The notes: generated by a model not told the origin, from the sequence alone. A stretch of 7,761 bases of DNA from Siminovitchia sp047228825 (GCF_047228825.1 NZ_JBFEGN010000120.1:1-7761), one strand, 5' to 3'. Shown: positions 1 to 6,766, numbered from the stretch's first letter. A program made the numbers and translations.

Positions 1-75
<75 letters not shown>

Positions 76-83
76 TATATTCA

Positions 84-92
84 TGGTATAAT
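84..92 (+). promoter_or_regulatory. Extended -10 promoter for desK-desR
   Basis: TGGTATAAT is a perfect extended -10 (TG at 84-85, TATAAT at 87-92). It lies 29 bases upstream of the desK start, giving a leader of about 20 bases. A -35 hexamer at normal spacing would fall at about 64-69, inside domain VI of the group II intron, and nothing there resembles TTGACA. Activity would therefore rest on the extended -10. This is sequence-based only; the start site is not known. Confidence 0.65.
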
Positions 93-120
93 AAGTCAAT
101 CAGACAGGCGGTGATTTGAT

Positions 121-1257
121 ATGCAGAGCAGTTGGTATAGCATTTTTCCGAAAAATCCCTGGATCAGTATTTATGCGTGGGTTATTTTTTGCTTTTTTCC
201 GTTCTTTTTTATATTCAGATCCTCGTCACCGATTGAAATCTCCATCGGTATATCGTTGTTATTATTGTATTTTGTATCCTACCGGTTTTCCTATAGATCC
301 AAAAGCGGTCTTGTTTATATGTGGATCAGTTTTGAAATTGTGATCAATGTTTTGATGACGCTGTTGTTTGGATATGTATATTTATCTATATTTACGGCTT
401 TTTTCATTGGCAATATCCGAAATCCGGTCGGTTTTTTCATTATGTACGGGCTTCATATTGCATTTACTGTCGGCGCTATCGTGGCAGGCTTTTTTATCGA
501 GATTGATTTGTTTCTCCCGCAATTTCATTTTATTCTCATTTCTGTCCTTGGGACGGTACTGCTGCCGTTCAATTTATATTACCGAAATAAAAACATGAAT
601 TTGGAGGATCAATTGGAGGACGCCAACGAGCGGATTTCCGAGCTGGTGATCTTGGAGGAAAGGGAGCGCATTTCCCGGGATTTGCATGATATTTTGGGGC
701 AAAAGTTATCGATGATTGGCCTGAAAAGTGATTTGGCGGGCAAGCTGATATTTCATGACCCCCATTCCGCCCAAAAAGAACTGAAGGATATCAGGCAGAC
801 TGCCAGTGCGGCACTTAGGGAAGTAAGAGAACTTGTCGCTGACATCCGGGCAACAAAGTTGAAGGATGAGCTGGTCAGGACGAAGCAGATGTTTAAAGCT
901 GCTGAAATAGACTTGACCATTGCCGGCGATCCTTCCTTCCATCAACTTCCCGGGATTGTTGAGAATGTATTAAGCATGTGCCTGAAGGAAGCTGTCACAA
1001 ATGTTGTGAAACATAGCCAAGGAACGTCATGCTGGATTACCTTCGAACAATTGCCGAATGAATATGTCATCAGTATAGAGGATAATGGAATGGGTATCGC
1101 ACATGAAGGAAATACACAGAGCGGAAACGGTTTAAGAGGAATGCGGGAAAGGCTTGAATTTGTCAATGGGACCCTTCAAGTTGAGGAAGGCAAAGGCACA
1201 AAGTTGACGATCCGGGTTCCTGTTGTTTTGAAGCATATTGTGAAGGAGGCTGATTAA
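121..1257 (+). CDS. desK: DesK-type membrane-fluidity sensor histidine kinase
   Basis: Integral-membrane sensor kinase of 378 residues. In B. subtilis, DesK senses membrane thickening/ordering on cooling and phosphorylates DesR to induce the acyl-lipid desaturase des. Residues 15-153 hold about five hydrophobic segments, followed by a charged two-helix linker (154-180) and a HisKA_3 dimerisation domain. Phospho-acceptor His189 sits in RDLHDILGQKL; the HDxxxQ pattern (Q194) typifies kinases that are also phosphatases. The ATP-binding domain shows an N box at E290-H298, DNGMG at 321-325 and GNGLRGMRER at 335-344. Resemblance to B. subtilis DesK runs end to end (for example SSS after TM1, LEDANERI, NILSMCLKEAVTNVVKHSQ-like stretches) and length is normal. 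The ATG at 121 is chosen because AGGCGGTGA lies just upstream (106-114). desR follows after one base. No des gene is in view. TM1 keeps Lys11, aligned with Lys10 of the B. subtilis 'sunken buoy'. Confidence 0.95.
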   Translation: MQSSWYSIFPKNPWISIYAWVIFCFFPFFFIFRSSSPIEISIGISLLLLYFVSYRFSYRSKSGLVYMWISFEIVINVLMTLLFGYVYLSIFTAFFIGNIRNPVGFFIMYGLHIAFTVGAIVAGFFIEIDLFLPQFHFILISVLGTVLLPFNLYYRNKNMNLEDQLEDANERISELVILEERERISRDLHDILGQKLSMIGLKSDLAGKLIFHDPHSAQKELKDIRQTASAALREVRELVADIRATKLKDELVRTKQMFKAAEIDLTIAGDPSFHQLPGIVENVLSMCLKEAVTNVVKHSQGTSCWITFEQLPNEYVISIEDNGMGIAHEGNTQSGNGLRGMRERLEFVNGTLQVEEGKGTKLTIRVPVVLKHIVKEAD

Positions 1258-1258
1258 T

Positions 1259-1870
1259 GTGATTCGTGTTGTTATCGCCGAAGACCAGGGAATGATGCTT
1301 GGTGCACTCGGTTCCTTGTTGAATATAGAAGAGGACATGGAGGTCGTTGGCCAGGCAAAAAATGGGGAAGAGGCAGTTGAACTGGTGAGAGAACTGGAGC
1401 CGGATGTATGTATCATGGATATCGAGATGCCGGTGAAAACAGGGTTGGAAGCAGCCGATGAGTTGAAAGGCAGCCCCTGCAAAATCATTATTTTAACCAC
1501 TTTTGCACGGGCGGGCTACTTTGAGCGCGCCCGAAAAGCGGGAGTGCGCGGATATTTGTTGAAAGACAGCCCCATTGAAGAGCTGGTATCTGCCATTCGG
1601 CTGATTATGGATGGAAGGCGCATGTATGCCCCTGAACTAATAGACATCGCTTACGGTGACGGAGACGAGATGGAAAATCCGCTGACGGAGCGGGAAAGCG
1701 AAGTGCTTGCCCTTGTTGCCGAAGGGAAAACAACGAAAGAGATTGCAAAGAAACTTTACTTGACTCCGGGCACCGTCCGGAACTATATATCTTCGATTCT
1801 AGAAAAGCTCGGTGTTGGCAACCGGATTGAGGCGATTTCCAGATTCAAAGAGAAGGGCTGGTTTAAGTAA
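1259..1870 (+). CDS. desR: DesR-type NarL/FixJ response regulator
   Basis: Cytoplasmic response regulator of 203 residues and partner of DesK. In B. subtilis, phosphorylated DesR oligomerises on the des promoter and activates desaturase transcription. The receiver domain (about 1-120) has acidic residues E8/D9, phospho-acceptor Asp54 (CIMDIEMP), Thr80/Thr81 and Lys102. A LuxR-type helix-turn-helix follows (about 141-198; TKEIAKKL, GTVRNYISSILEKLG), ending in KEKGWFK as in B. subtilis DesR. The start is GTG at 1259: the ATG at 1257 runs straight into a stop, and AAGGAGG at 1243-1249 is correctly spaced for the GTG. desK ends at 1257, so the two genes are almost certainly coupled in translation. 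Length and order match the family. Regulation is presumably from the promoter ahead of desK. Confidence 0.95.
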   Translation: MIRVVIAEDQGMMLGALGSLLNIEEDMEVVGQAKNGEEAVELVRELEPDVCIMDIEMPVKTGLEAADELKGSPCKIIILTTFARAGYFERARKAGVRGYLLKDSPIEELVSAIRLIMDGRRMYAPELIDIAYGDGDEMENPLTERESEVLALVAEGKTTKEIAKKLYLTPGTVRNYISSILEKLGVGNRIEAISRFKEKGWFK

Positions 1871-1901
1871 ATTATTGCCGAGCGGGCTTGCAGGGAATTT
1901 C

Positions 1902-1925
1902 AGGGGGTTATCGGTCCCCCTTTTT
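1902..1925 (+). terminator. Rho-independent terminator after desR
   Basis: AGGGGG at 1902-1907 pairs with CCCCCT at 1916-1921 around an eight-base loop and runs directly into a T tract. It starts 31 bases after the desR stop and separates the desKR operon from the next one. Confidence 0.88.
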
Positions 1926-1954
1926 CATTTTATTGAAGAAGGTATACTGGGAGA

Positions 1955-1971
1955 GTGGCAAGATATTTGAA
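1955..1971 (+). promoter_or_regulatory. Imperfect sigma-54 (-24/-12)-like element
   Basis: GTGGCAAG, four bases, then TTGAA. The GG and the -12 G have exactly the spacing of a sigma-54 promoter (consensus YTGGCACG-N4-TTGCW), but the nearly invariant -12 C is A, and two other positions differ. It is of interest because the operon downstream encodes a sigma-54 activator. If used, it would give a leader of about 170 bases to the dehydrogenase gene. Chance match is quite possible. Confidence 0.2.
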
Positions 1972-1977
1972 TAGATT

Positions 1978-2006
1978 GGCACATTTTGCATTATGCAGCG
2001 CTTGCC
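1978..2006 (+). promoter_or_regulatory. Interrupted dyad, candidate operator/activator site
   Basis: An inner inverted repeat, TGCAT-T-ATGCA at 1987-1997, is flanked by an outer GGCA (1978-1981) and TGCC (2003-2006) that share the same centre, base 1992. The 29-base symmetric element sits about 130 bases upstream of the extended -10 of the dehydrogenase operon. It could bind the operon's own NtrC-type regulator (inference) or another dimeric factor. A 10-base palindrome, CATCCGGATG, lies further down at 2038-2047. Confidence 0.35.
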
Positions 2007-2113
2007 CTTCCATCGTCAAGCAAACAGGGGAAATAAGCATCCGGATGGATAAACCTTCGAACACACAATCTTTCCCCACTAGTCGATCAGTACCTAAAAA
2101 AGCGCAACAGAGA

Positions 2114-2122
2114 TGTTATAAT
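2114..2122 (+). promoter_or_regulatory. Extended -10 promoter for the dehydrogenase-kinase-regulator operon
   Basis: TGTTATAAT is a perfect extended -10 (TG at 2114-2115, TATAAT at 2117-2122) of housekeeping sigma-A type, 29 bases upstream of the chosen ATG at 2152. There is no good -35 near 2094-2099. The gap between the desR terminator and this site has no other strong promoter match; a TATACT at 1943-1948 also lacks a -35. Confidence 0.6.
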
Positions 2123-2151
2123 AAAAAAAAGAAAGCGGGGGGATGATAGGG

Positions 2152-3300
2152 ATGAAGGTCAACAAGTTTGTCATGCCGGAGCTTATTTTTGGCAGCGGTT
2201 CCATTAGCCAAGTGGGTGAAAGCTGTGCCAGGCTGGGTGCAAGGAAAGTGTTTATCGTTACCGATCCGGGAGTGATGGCTGCTGATTGGTTTGAGAAAGT
2301 AATTGGCAGCTGTTCTGAAGCGAAGCTGCCGTACGTGATCTTTTCTGAAGTGACAACCAACCCGAAAGATTACGAGGTGGAAAAAGGCGCCCAAAAATAT
2401 TTGGAGGAGGAGTGTGATGCCATTGTAGGAGTTGGAGGAGGAAGCGCCATTGACGTGGCAAAAGGTGTTGCTGTTTTGGCAACGAACGGCGGGGAAATAC
2501 GCGATTATGAAGGAGTGGATAAAATAACTTTCCCGCTTCCTCCCCAGGTGATGGTGGCGACTACTGCCGGTTCAGGATCGGAAGTGTCCCAATTTTCAAT
2601 TATCATAGATTCAGAGAAAAAGAAAAAAATGACCATTATTTCAAAATCACTAGTCCCTGATATTGCGATTATAGATCCTGAAACATTAACGACGAAAAGC
2701 CCGCATTTAACTGCAACGACAGGCCTGGATGTGCTTGCCCATGGAATTGAATCTTTCGTGAGCATTGCGGCAACTCCGTTAACGGACGTCCAGGCAAAAA
2801 GTGCAATTGCACTCGTAGCCGAGTATTTGCGTCCGTCTGTCGCTTCGAGAATGAATAAGGAGGCGAAGGCAAAAATGGCGATGGCCAGTGTCCAGGCCGG
2901 GTTGGCCTTTTCGAATGCCATTCTTGGGGCGGTTCATGCGATGAGCCATGCCATAGGGGGACGTTTTCAACTACCCCACGGAGAGGTAAACGCGATTTTG
3001 CTTCCATATGTCATGGAATTCAACTATATCGCTACACCTAAAAAATTCATGCAGATGGCAGAACTGTTTGGCGAAAGCATTGACGGAATGTCCCCCGGCC
3101 GTGCAGGGAGGAAAGCAATTGATTATGTAAAAGAATTATCGCTTGAAATAGGGGCCCCGCAAAGATTGTCAGAGATGGGGTTAACTGAAGAAGATGCAGC
3201 AATTATCGGCCAAGTTGCTGTTGAAGATGCCTGCATGATTACAAATCCCCGAGACATTACAGTTGCAGATGTAGAAAGACTTATTAAGCTTGCACTTTAG
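2152..3300 (+). CDS. Iron-type (group III) alcohol dehydrogenase, ErcA-like
   Basis: A 382-residue NAD(P)-dependent iron-type alcohol dehydrogenase, predicted cytosolic; the family interconverts alcohols and aldehydes/ketones. The N-terminal dinucleotide-binding half shows GGGSAIDVAK (95-104) and TTAGSGSEVS (137-146). The C-terminal helical half carries the full metal set, Asp193, His197, His262 and His276, with FucO-like spacing, so it looks catalytically competent. Features such as KFVMPELIFG, VTDPGV, EVSQFSII, IISKSLVPD, QAGLAFSNAILGAVHAMSHA and LPHGE recall ErcA, the dehydrogenase-like regulatory protein of the Pseudomonas ethanol-oxidation network. That assignment comes from memory, not a search. 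Methanol-dehydrogenase-like enzymes are an alternative; substrate is unknown. An in-frame ATG at 2143 (three residues more) is possible, but the G-rich ribosome binding site at 2135-2142 abuts it, whereas it is well placed for 2152. The stop overlaps the next gene's AGGAGG, implying coupling to the kinase. Confidence 0.87.
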   Translation: MKVNKFVMPELIFGSGSISQVGESCARLGARKVFIVTDPGVMAADWFEKVIGSCSEAKLPYVIFSEVTTNPKDYEVEKGAQKYLEEECDAIVGVGGGSAIDVAKGVAVLATNGGEIRDYEGVDKITFPLPPQVMVATTAGSGSEVSQFSIIIDSEKKKKMTIISKSLVPDIAIIDPETLTTKSPHLTATTGLDVLAHGIESFVSIAATPLTDVQAKSAIALVAEYLRPSVASRMNKEAKAKMAMASVQAGLAFSNAILGAVHAMSHAIGGRFQLPHGEVNAILLPYVMEFNYIATPKKFMQMAELFGESIDGMSPGRAGRKAIDYVKELSLEIGAPQRLSEMGLTEEDAAIIGQVAVEDACMITNPRDITVADVERLIKLAL

Positions 3301-3312
3301 GAGGACACCCAG

Positions 3313-4971
3313 ATGCAGGACAGACAGCAAATGATTGAACGGCTTGTCGGTGTTACGTCATCAAAAATCAACTATTACACAGAATTAAAAAAGACGATTG
3401 ATGAAATGCAAAAGAAAAATACACAACTTGAAATCATCAACGAGGTTATGAGAAGTTTTAACATCGATATGACGATCGATGAAATCCTGGAAAATACATT
3501 GGGCAAGCTGCAAAAAATTTTTCCTTTTAAAAGAATTAGCTTGTCAATGTATCAAAACGGATTGCTCACCTTAACAAATGTATATCCGCAGTGCTATTCA
3601 CATTTGGCGATCGGCAGTTCCATTCCGAGGGAAAAATCTCTTTATTGGCAAGTGATAGAATCCGGTTCATTCCAGCATTATTCTCTGGAGGAAATTGAAA
3701 AAGGAGATTTTACGGAAAAGGAAACGTTTGAGAAATTCAAATTAGCCCAAGTTTTGGCCCTCCCGCTTTATGGCAAGGGACATGTTATCGGCGTTTTAAG
3801 TTTAGGAAGCGGACAGAAAACAACTCTTGAAGAGGAAGATCATACTTTTTTACAGCAACTGGCTGACCAGATTGCAGTCTGTATTGAAAATGTCCGATTG
3901 TACAATGAGGTGTTGAATAGCAAGAAGGAATGGGAGCAGACATTTCTGGCTGTTGTAGATCCGATTATGCTGGTCGGGTTAAATGGAAACATATTGCGGT
4001 GCAATGGAGCGGCATATTCTTTTTTCCGCCTTAGCGAAAAAGAGATGGTGGAAAAATCGTTCAATGACTTGTTGTATGGGAACCAGCCGGCTGAGGACAG
4101 CCCTTTTAATGAAAGTGTAACCACAAAGAAAACGGCTTATCGGGAGATCAAGCTGTTCGGTCAATATATTTGCGAAGTGCATACATACCCCATTTTTAAT
4201 GAAAAGAAAGTGATGTACGGGATCATTGCTTATATGAAAGATGTGACTGAAAAGCGGCAATTTGAAGCAAGGATGCTCCAGTCCGGAAAATTGGCTGCAA
4301 TTGGGGAGATGGCCGCAGGAGTTGCGCATGAATTGAATAATCCCTTAACGGCCATCCTCGGCAACACACAACTAATAATGCGGAGATTTAATGCCGGTGA
4401 TCCTGTATACGGTCTTTTGGAAGATGTATTTAAGTGCAGTAAACGATGCCAGAACATTATCCGTAACTTGCTTACGTTTTCCAGGCAGGATGAGTATTTA
4501 TTCGAAACCTGCTCCATTAACGAAGCGGTTGAACAAGTATTGAGCCTGATCGGTTATCAAATCCGCCAAAATCATATTTCGTTGAAGGTGGATTTGGATG
4601 GCGATATTCCGCATATCGAAGGCAGTCTTCAGCAGCTGGAACAAATTGTTCTTAATTTGCTGTTAAATGCAAAAGATGCATTGGATGAAGCGGGTACGAA
4701 TGACAAGGAAATCATTATTCGGACGGAGAACGGCCCGGATTTGATATGTCTTTCCGTCATCGACAATGGCGTCGGAATCAGCCAAAAAGATCTAAAGGAA
4801 ATTTTTCATCCATTTTATACGACAAAAGAAGCAGTAAAGGGTACTGGCCTGGGACTTTCGGTTAGCCTTGGAATTGCTCAGGCACATGGCGGAACCATCA
4901 GCGTTAAAAGCGAGCCGGGCAAGGGGAGTGAATTTACCCTTATGTTGCCTGTAAATCAAGATGAAATATAA
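3313..4971 (+). CDS. Soluble GAF-PAS sensor histidine kinase (NtrB/AtoS-like catalytic core)
   Basis: A 552-residue histidine kinase with no hydrophobic membrane segment or signal peptide, so a cytoplasmic sensor. Order: a short helical, probably coiled-coil N-terminus (about 18-48); a GAF domain (about 50-196, with ALPLYGKGHVIGVLSLGS at 149-166); a PAS domain (about 205-314, ending in the typical YMKDVTEKRQFE); HisKA (about 325-393) with phospho-acceptor His339 in GVAHELNNPL; and HATPase_c (about 434-547) with N-box Asn452, DNGVGI at 484-489, FHPFYTTK at 498-505 and GTGLGLS at 510-516. All catalytic boxes are intact. AGGAGG at 3299-3304 overlaps the dehydrogenase stop and sits eight bases before the ATG, so translation is likely coupled. 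The response regulator begins 14 bases after the stop and is the probable partner. The ligand is unknown; the neighbouring dehydrogenase suggests an alcohol, aldehyde or redox cue (inference). Confidence 0.92.
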   Translation: MQDRQQMIERLVGVTSSKINYYTELKKTIDEMQKKNTQLEIINEVMRSFNIDMTIDEILENTLGKLQKIFPFKRISLSMYQNGLLTLTNVYPQCYSHLAIGSSIPREKSLYWQVIESGSFQHYSLEEIEKGDFTEKETFEKFKLAQVLALPLYGKGHVIGVLSLGSGQKTTLEEEDHTFLQQLADQIAVCIENVRLYNEVLNSKKEWEQTFLAVVDPIMLVGLNGNILRCNGAAYSFFRLSEKEMVEKSFNDLLYGNQPAEDSPFNESVTTKKTAYREIKLFGQYICEVHTYPIFNEKKVMYGIIAYMKDVTEKRQFEARMLQSGKLAAIGEMAAGVAHELNNPLTAILGNTQLIMRRFNAGDPVYGLLEDVFKCSKRCQNIIRNLLTFSRQDEYLFETCSINEAVEQVLSLIGYQIRQNHISLKVDLDGDIPHIEGSLQQLEQIVLNLLLNAKDALDEAGTNDKEIIIRTENGPDLICLSVIDNGVGISQKDLKEIFHPFYTTKEAVKGTGLGLSVSLGIAQAHGGTISVKSEPGKGSEFTLMLPVNQDEI

Positions 4972-4985
4972 AGGGCGGGAATACA

Positions 4986-6425
4986 ATGGCAAGAATCTTA
5001 ATTATAGATGATGAACGTGAAGTTGGGAATTTTTTAAGTTTCTTGTTTAAAGAAAAGGGCTTTGAAGTGGATGTGGCGCACAGCGGCAAAGATTTTCGCC
5101 ATTTGCTTGCCGAAAGTGAGTACGACTTGGCAATGATTGATGTAAAACTTCCCGATTCAAACGGACTGGATATTTTAAAGGTTATTACCAAAGAGATGCC
5201 GGCATGCCGGACCATTGTCATGACCGGTTATAGTACAGTAAAGGTAGCGGTCGAAGCCATTAAGCTCGGGGCAAGCGATTATATTGAAAAGCCTTTTGAT
5301 GATATTAATGAACTGGAAAAAATGGTCGGTCATTTATTGGAAAACAAAATGGCGGCCGCGCAAAATGAGATTAAAAGGCTTGCAAAAATGAGCGGCATCA
5401 TTACGGAAAAAAATGAAAGAATGAATCGTTTATTGACCCTTGCATATAAAATTTCAAAAAAGAACATCAATGTTTTGCTTCAAGGTGAAACTGGTACGGG
5501 AAAAGAGCTGTTTGCCCATTTTATCCATTACGCAAGCGAACGGAACGGACAGCCATTTATCGGAATAAATTGTGGTGCCCTGCCTGATACGTTATTGGAA
5601 AGCGAATTATTCGGACATGAAAAGGGAGCGTTTACGGGAGCCGCGAAGGAAAAGAAAGGTGTCTTTGAAATTGCAGGCAAGGGCACACTGTTTTTGGATG
5701 AGGTCGGAGAAGCTTCTATGTCAACCCAAGTCAAGTTATTGCGTGTACTTGAAACAGGGGAGTATATAAGGGTCGGAGGCGAAACTATTCAAAAAACAAA
5801 TACGAGAATCATATCTGCCACCAATGTGGATTTAAGTGAAGCCGTCAAAAATAAAGCCTTTCGGGAAGATTTATTGTATCGTCTGGATGTCGTGAAATTA
5901 GTTATTCCGCCTCTAAGGGAAAGAAAAGAGGATATTCGTTTCATTGCCAATCATTTACTGGAAAAAATGGGTTCAGCGGCACAATTAAGTGAAGCAACGA
6001 TTCACATGATGGAACAATATGACTGGCCCGGGAATGTTCGGGAACTATCCAATGTCATCAAACGTGCCGCAACCCTTTTGGACGACGGAACAAATATGAT
6101 TACGCCTGCATTTTTGCCGGAAAAATTAAGGTCAACACAGGTTCCCATAGGACGAATAACAAAACAAAAGGAAGAAGATTTTGAAGCGTATATAAACCGC
6201 TGGACAGAGGAAATGCTTCATATTTGGAATAAAAAGGAAATAGTCGACATGGAATACTTATTAAGGAAAGTTAAAGACCTTGAGCGTGAGGTGGGCAGGG
6301 CTTTCGTATTAAAAGTATTGAAGGAGACTATCGGAGATCGGCAGGACGCTGCAAAGCGATTAAAAATTAGTATGAGAAAACTGCGTTACTTATTGAATGA
6401 AAAAGGACAGCCGTCCATTAAATAA
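4986..6425 (+). CDS. NtrC-family sigma-54-dependent response regulator
   Basis: A 479-residue cytoplasmic regulator that should activate sigma-54 (SigL) RNA polymerase when phosphorylated. The receiver domain (about 1-118) has D8/D9, phospho-acceptor Asp52, Thr80 and Lys102. The AAA+ domain (about 140-380) has Walker A GETGTGKE (167-174), an intact sigma-54-contacting GAFTGA loop (214-219), Walker B LFLDE (235-239), REDLLYRL (293-300) with candidate arginine fingers, and the sensor II motif WPGNVREL (347-354). A Fis-type helix-turn-helix (about 437-472; DAAKRLKISMRKLRYLL) ends the protein. Between AAA+ and the helix-turn-helix is an unusually long, charged, probably helical linker (about 385-436). 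The start is ATG 4986, with AAGGGCGGGA at 4971-4980. It is the third gene of the operon, and its partner is presumably the kinase just upstream. Its target promoters are not evident in the window. No good terminator follows. Confidence 0.94.
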   Translation: MARILIIDDEREVGNFLSFLFKEKGFEVDVAHSGKDFRHLLAESEYDLAMIDVKLPDSNGLDILKVITKEMPACRTIVMTGYSTVKVAVEAIKLGASDYIEKPFDDINELEKMVGHLLENKMAAAQNEIKRLAKMSGIITEKNERMNRLLTLAYKISKKNINVLLQGETGTGKELFAHFIHYASERNGQPFIGINCGALPDTLLESELFGHEKGAFTGAAKEKKGVFEIAGKGTLFLDEVGEASMSTQVKLLRVLETGEYIRVGGETIQKTNTRIISATNVDLSEAVKNKAFREDLLYRLDVVKLVIPPLRERKEDIRFIANHLLEKMGSAAQLSEATIHMMEQYDWPGNVRELSNVIKRAATLLDDGTNMITPAFLPEKLRSTQVPIGRITKQKEEDFEAYINRWTEEMLHIWNKKEIVDMEYLLRKVKDLEREVGRAFVLKVLKETIGDRQDAAKRLKISMRKLRYLLNEKGQPSIK

Positions 6426-6757
6426 ACGGTGAATTCCGGAGACCCAGGGAGCTTTTTCCCATTCCAATCAAATTATAAATGTATTTGTCCTTTTTCCATT
6501 TTTTTAAACTCGCTATTAAAGCTGTTAAATGATGGCGCAAACTTCTCCATCTGTCCAAATTGAAGGCTTCCCGGTGCCAACAAAAGGAAGTTATTTCTTG
6601 GATCTTTTTATTTACAGAAATCCCCATCCGGGGTTCGTTTCAGGGGAAGACAGTAAAAGTTTTTTAGCACGTAATTTAGGCTAAATGTTCCGGAAAAATC
6701 GAGAACACTTTCATGGTAATGCATGCCATTTTTACGGCTATTTCCATTTTTTTCATA
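6426..6757. other. Intergenic region without a convincing gene
   Basis: About 330 AT-rich bases. No rho-independent terminator for the upstream operon stands out; GGGA/TCCC at 6447-6460 is too weak and lacks a T tract. Visible structure includes a CCCC-ATCC-GGGG hairpin at 6622-6633, an inverted repeat ATTTAG-G-CTAAAT at 6674-6686, and TGTTC/GAACA spaced by 12 bases at 6686-6707; the last two lie 50-85 bases upstream of the -10 of the next gene. The - strand carries a 69-codon open frame (6627 down to 6418) with no visible ribosome binding site; it overlaps the end of the regulator gene and is left uncalled, though its Trp/His/Lys-rich sequence is not obviously random. Confidence 0.6.
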
Positions 6758-6766
6758 TGCTATAAT
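6758..6766 (+). promoter_or_regulatory. Extended -10 promoter for the RsbR-like gene
   Basis: TGCTATAAT is a perfect extended -10 (TG at 6758-6759, TATAAT at 6761-6766), 37 bases upstream of the ATG at 6804. No TTGACA-like -35 sits at 16-18 bases spacing. It does not resemble the sigma-B consensus (GTTTAA / GGGTAT), so stress-sigma control is not suggested by this site. Confidence 0.6.

Noticed and set aside
116..343. 75-codon + strand frame overlapping the start of desK
   Set aside because: It is an out-of-frame reading of desK, whose membrane segments and family resemblance are unambiguous.
1943..1948. TATACT as a -10 for the dehydrogenase operon
   Set aside because: No TG extension and no -35 at normal spacing; the T-rich bases upstream belong to the desR terminator. 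The 2114-2122 site is much better.
1976..1990. TTGGCACA...TTGCA as a sigma-54 promoter
   Set aside because: Both half-sites are near perfect, but the spacing is two bases too short, and sigma-54 spacing is strict.
1955..2146. 63-codon frame starting at GTG between desR and the dehydrogenase gene
   Set aside because: The only SD-like bases abut the GTG, the composition is not gene-like, and it spans the promoter and dyad of the next operon.
2505..2921. Long - strand open frame inside the dehydrogenase gene
   Set aside because: It is the antisense shadow of a well-supported gene, with no promoter, ribosome binding site or recognisable domain.
6447..6460. GGGA/TCCC hairpin as terminator of the kinase-regulator operon
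   Set aside because: Only four to five pairs, with the T run inside the loop instead of after the stem.
6568..6580. TTGGCACC on the - strand as a -24 box
   Set aside because: The following GC is one base off the required spacing, the -12 box is poor, and it points at no recognised gene.
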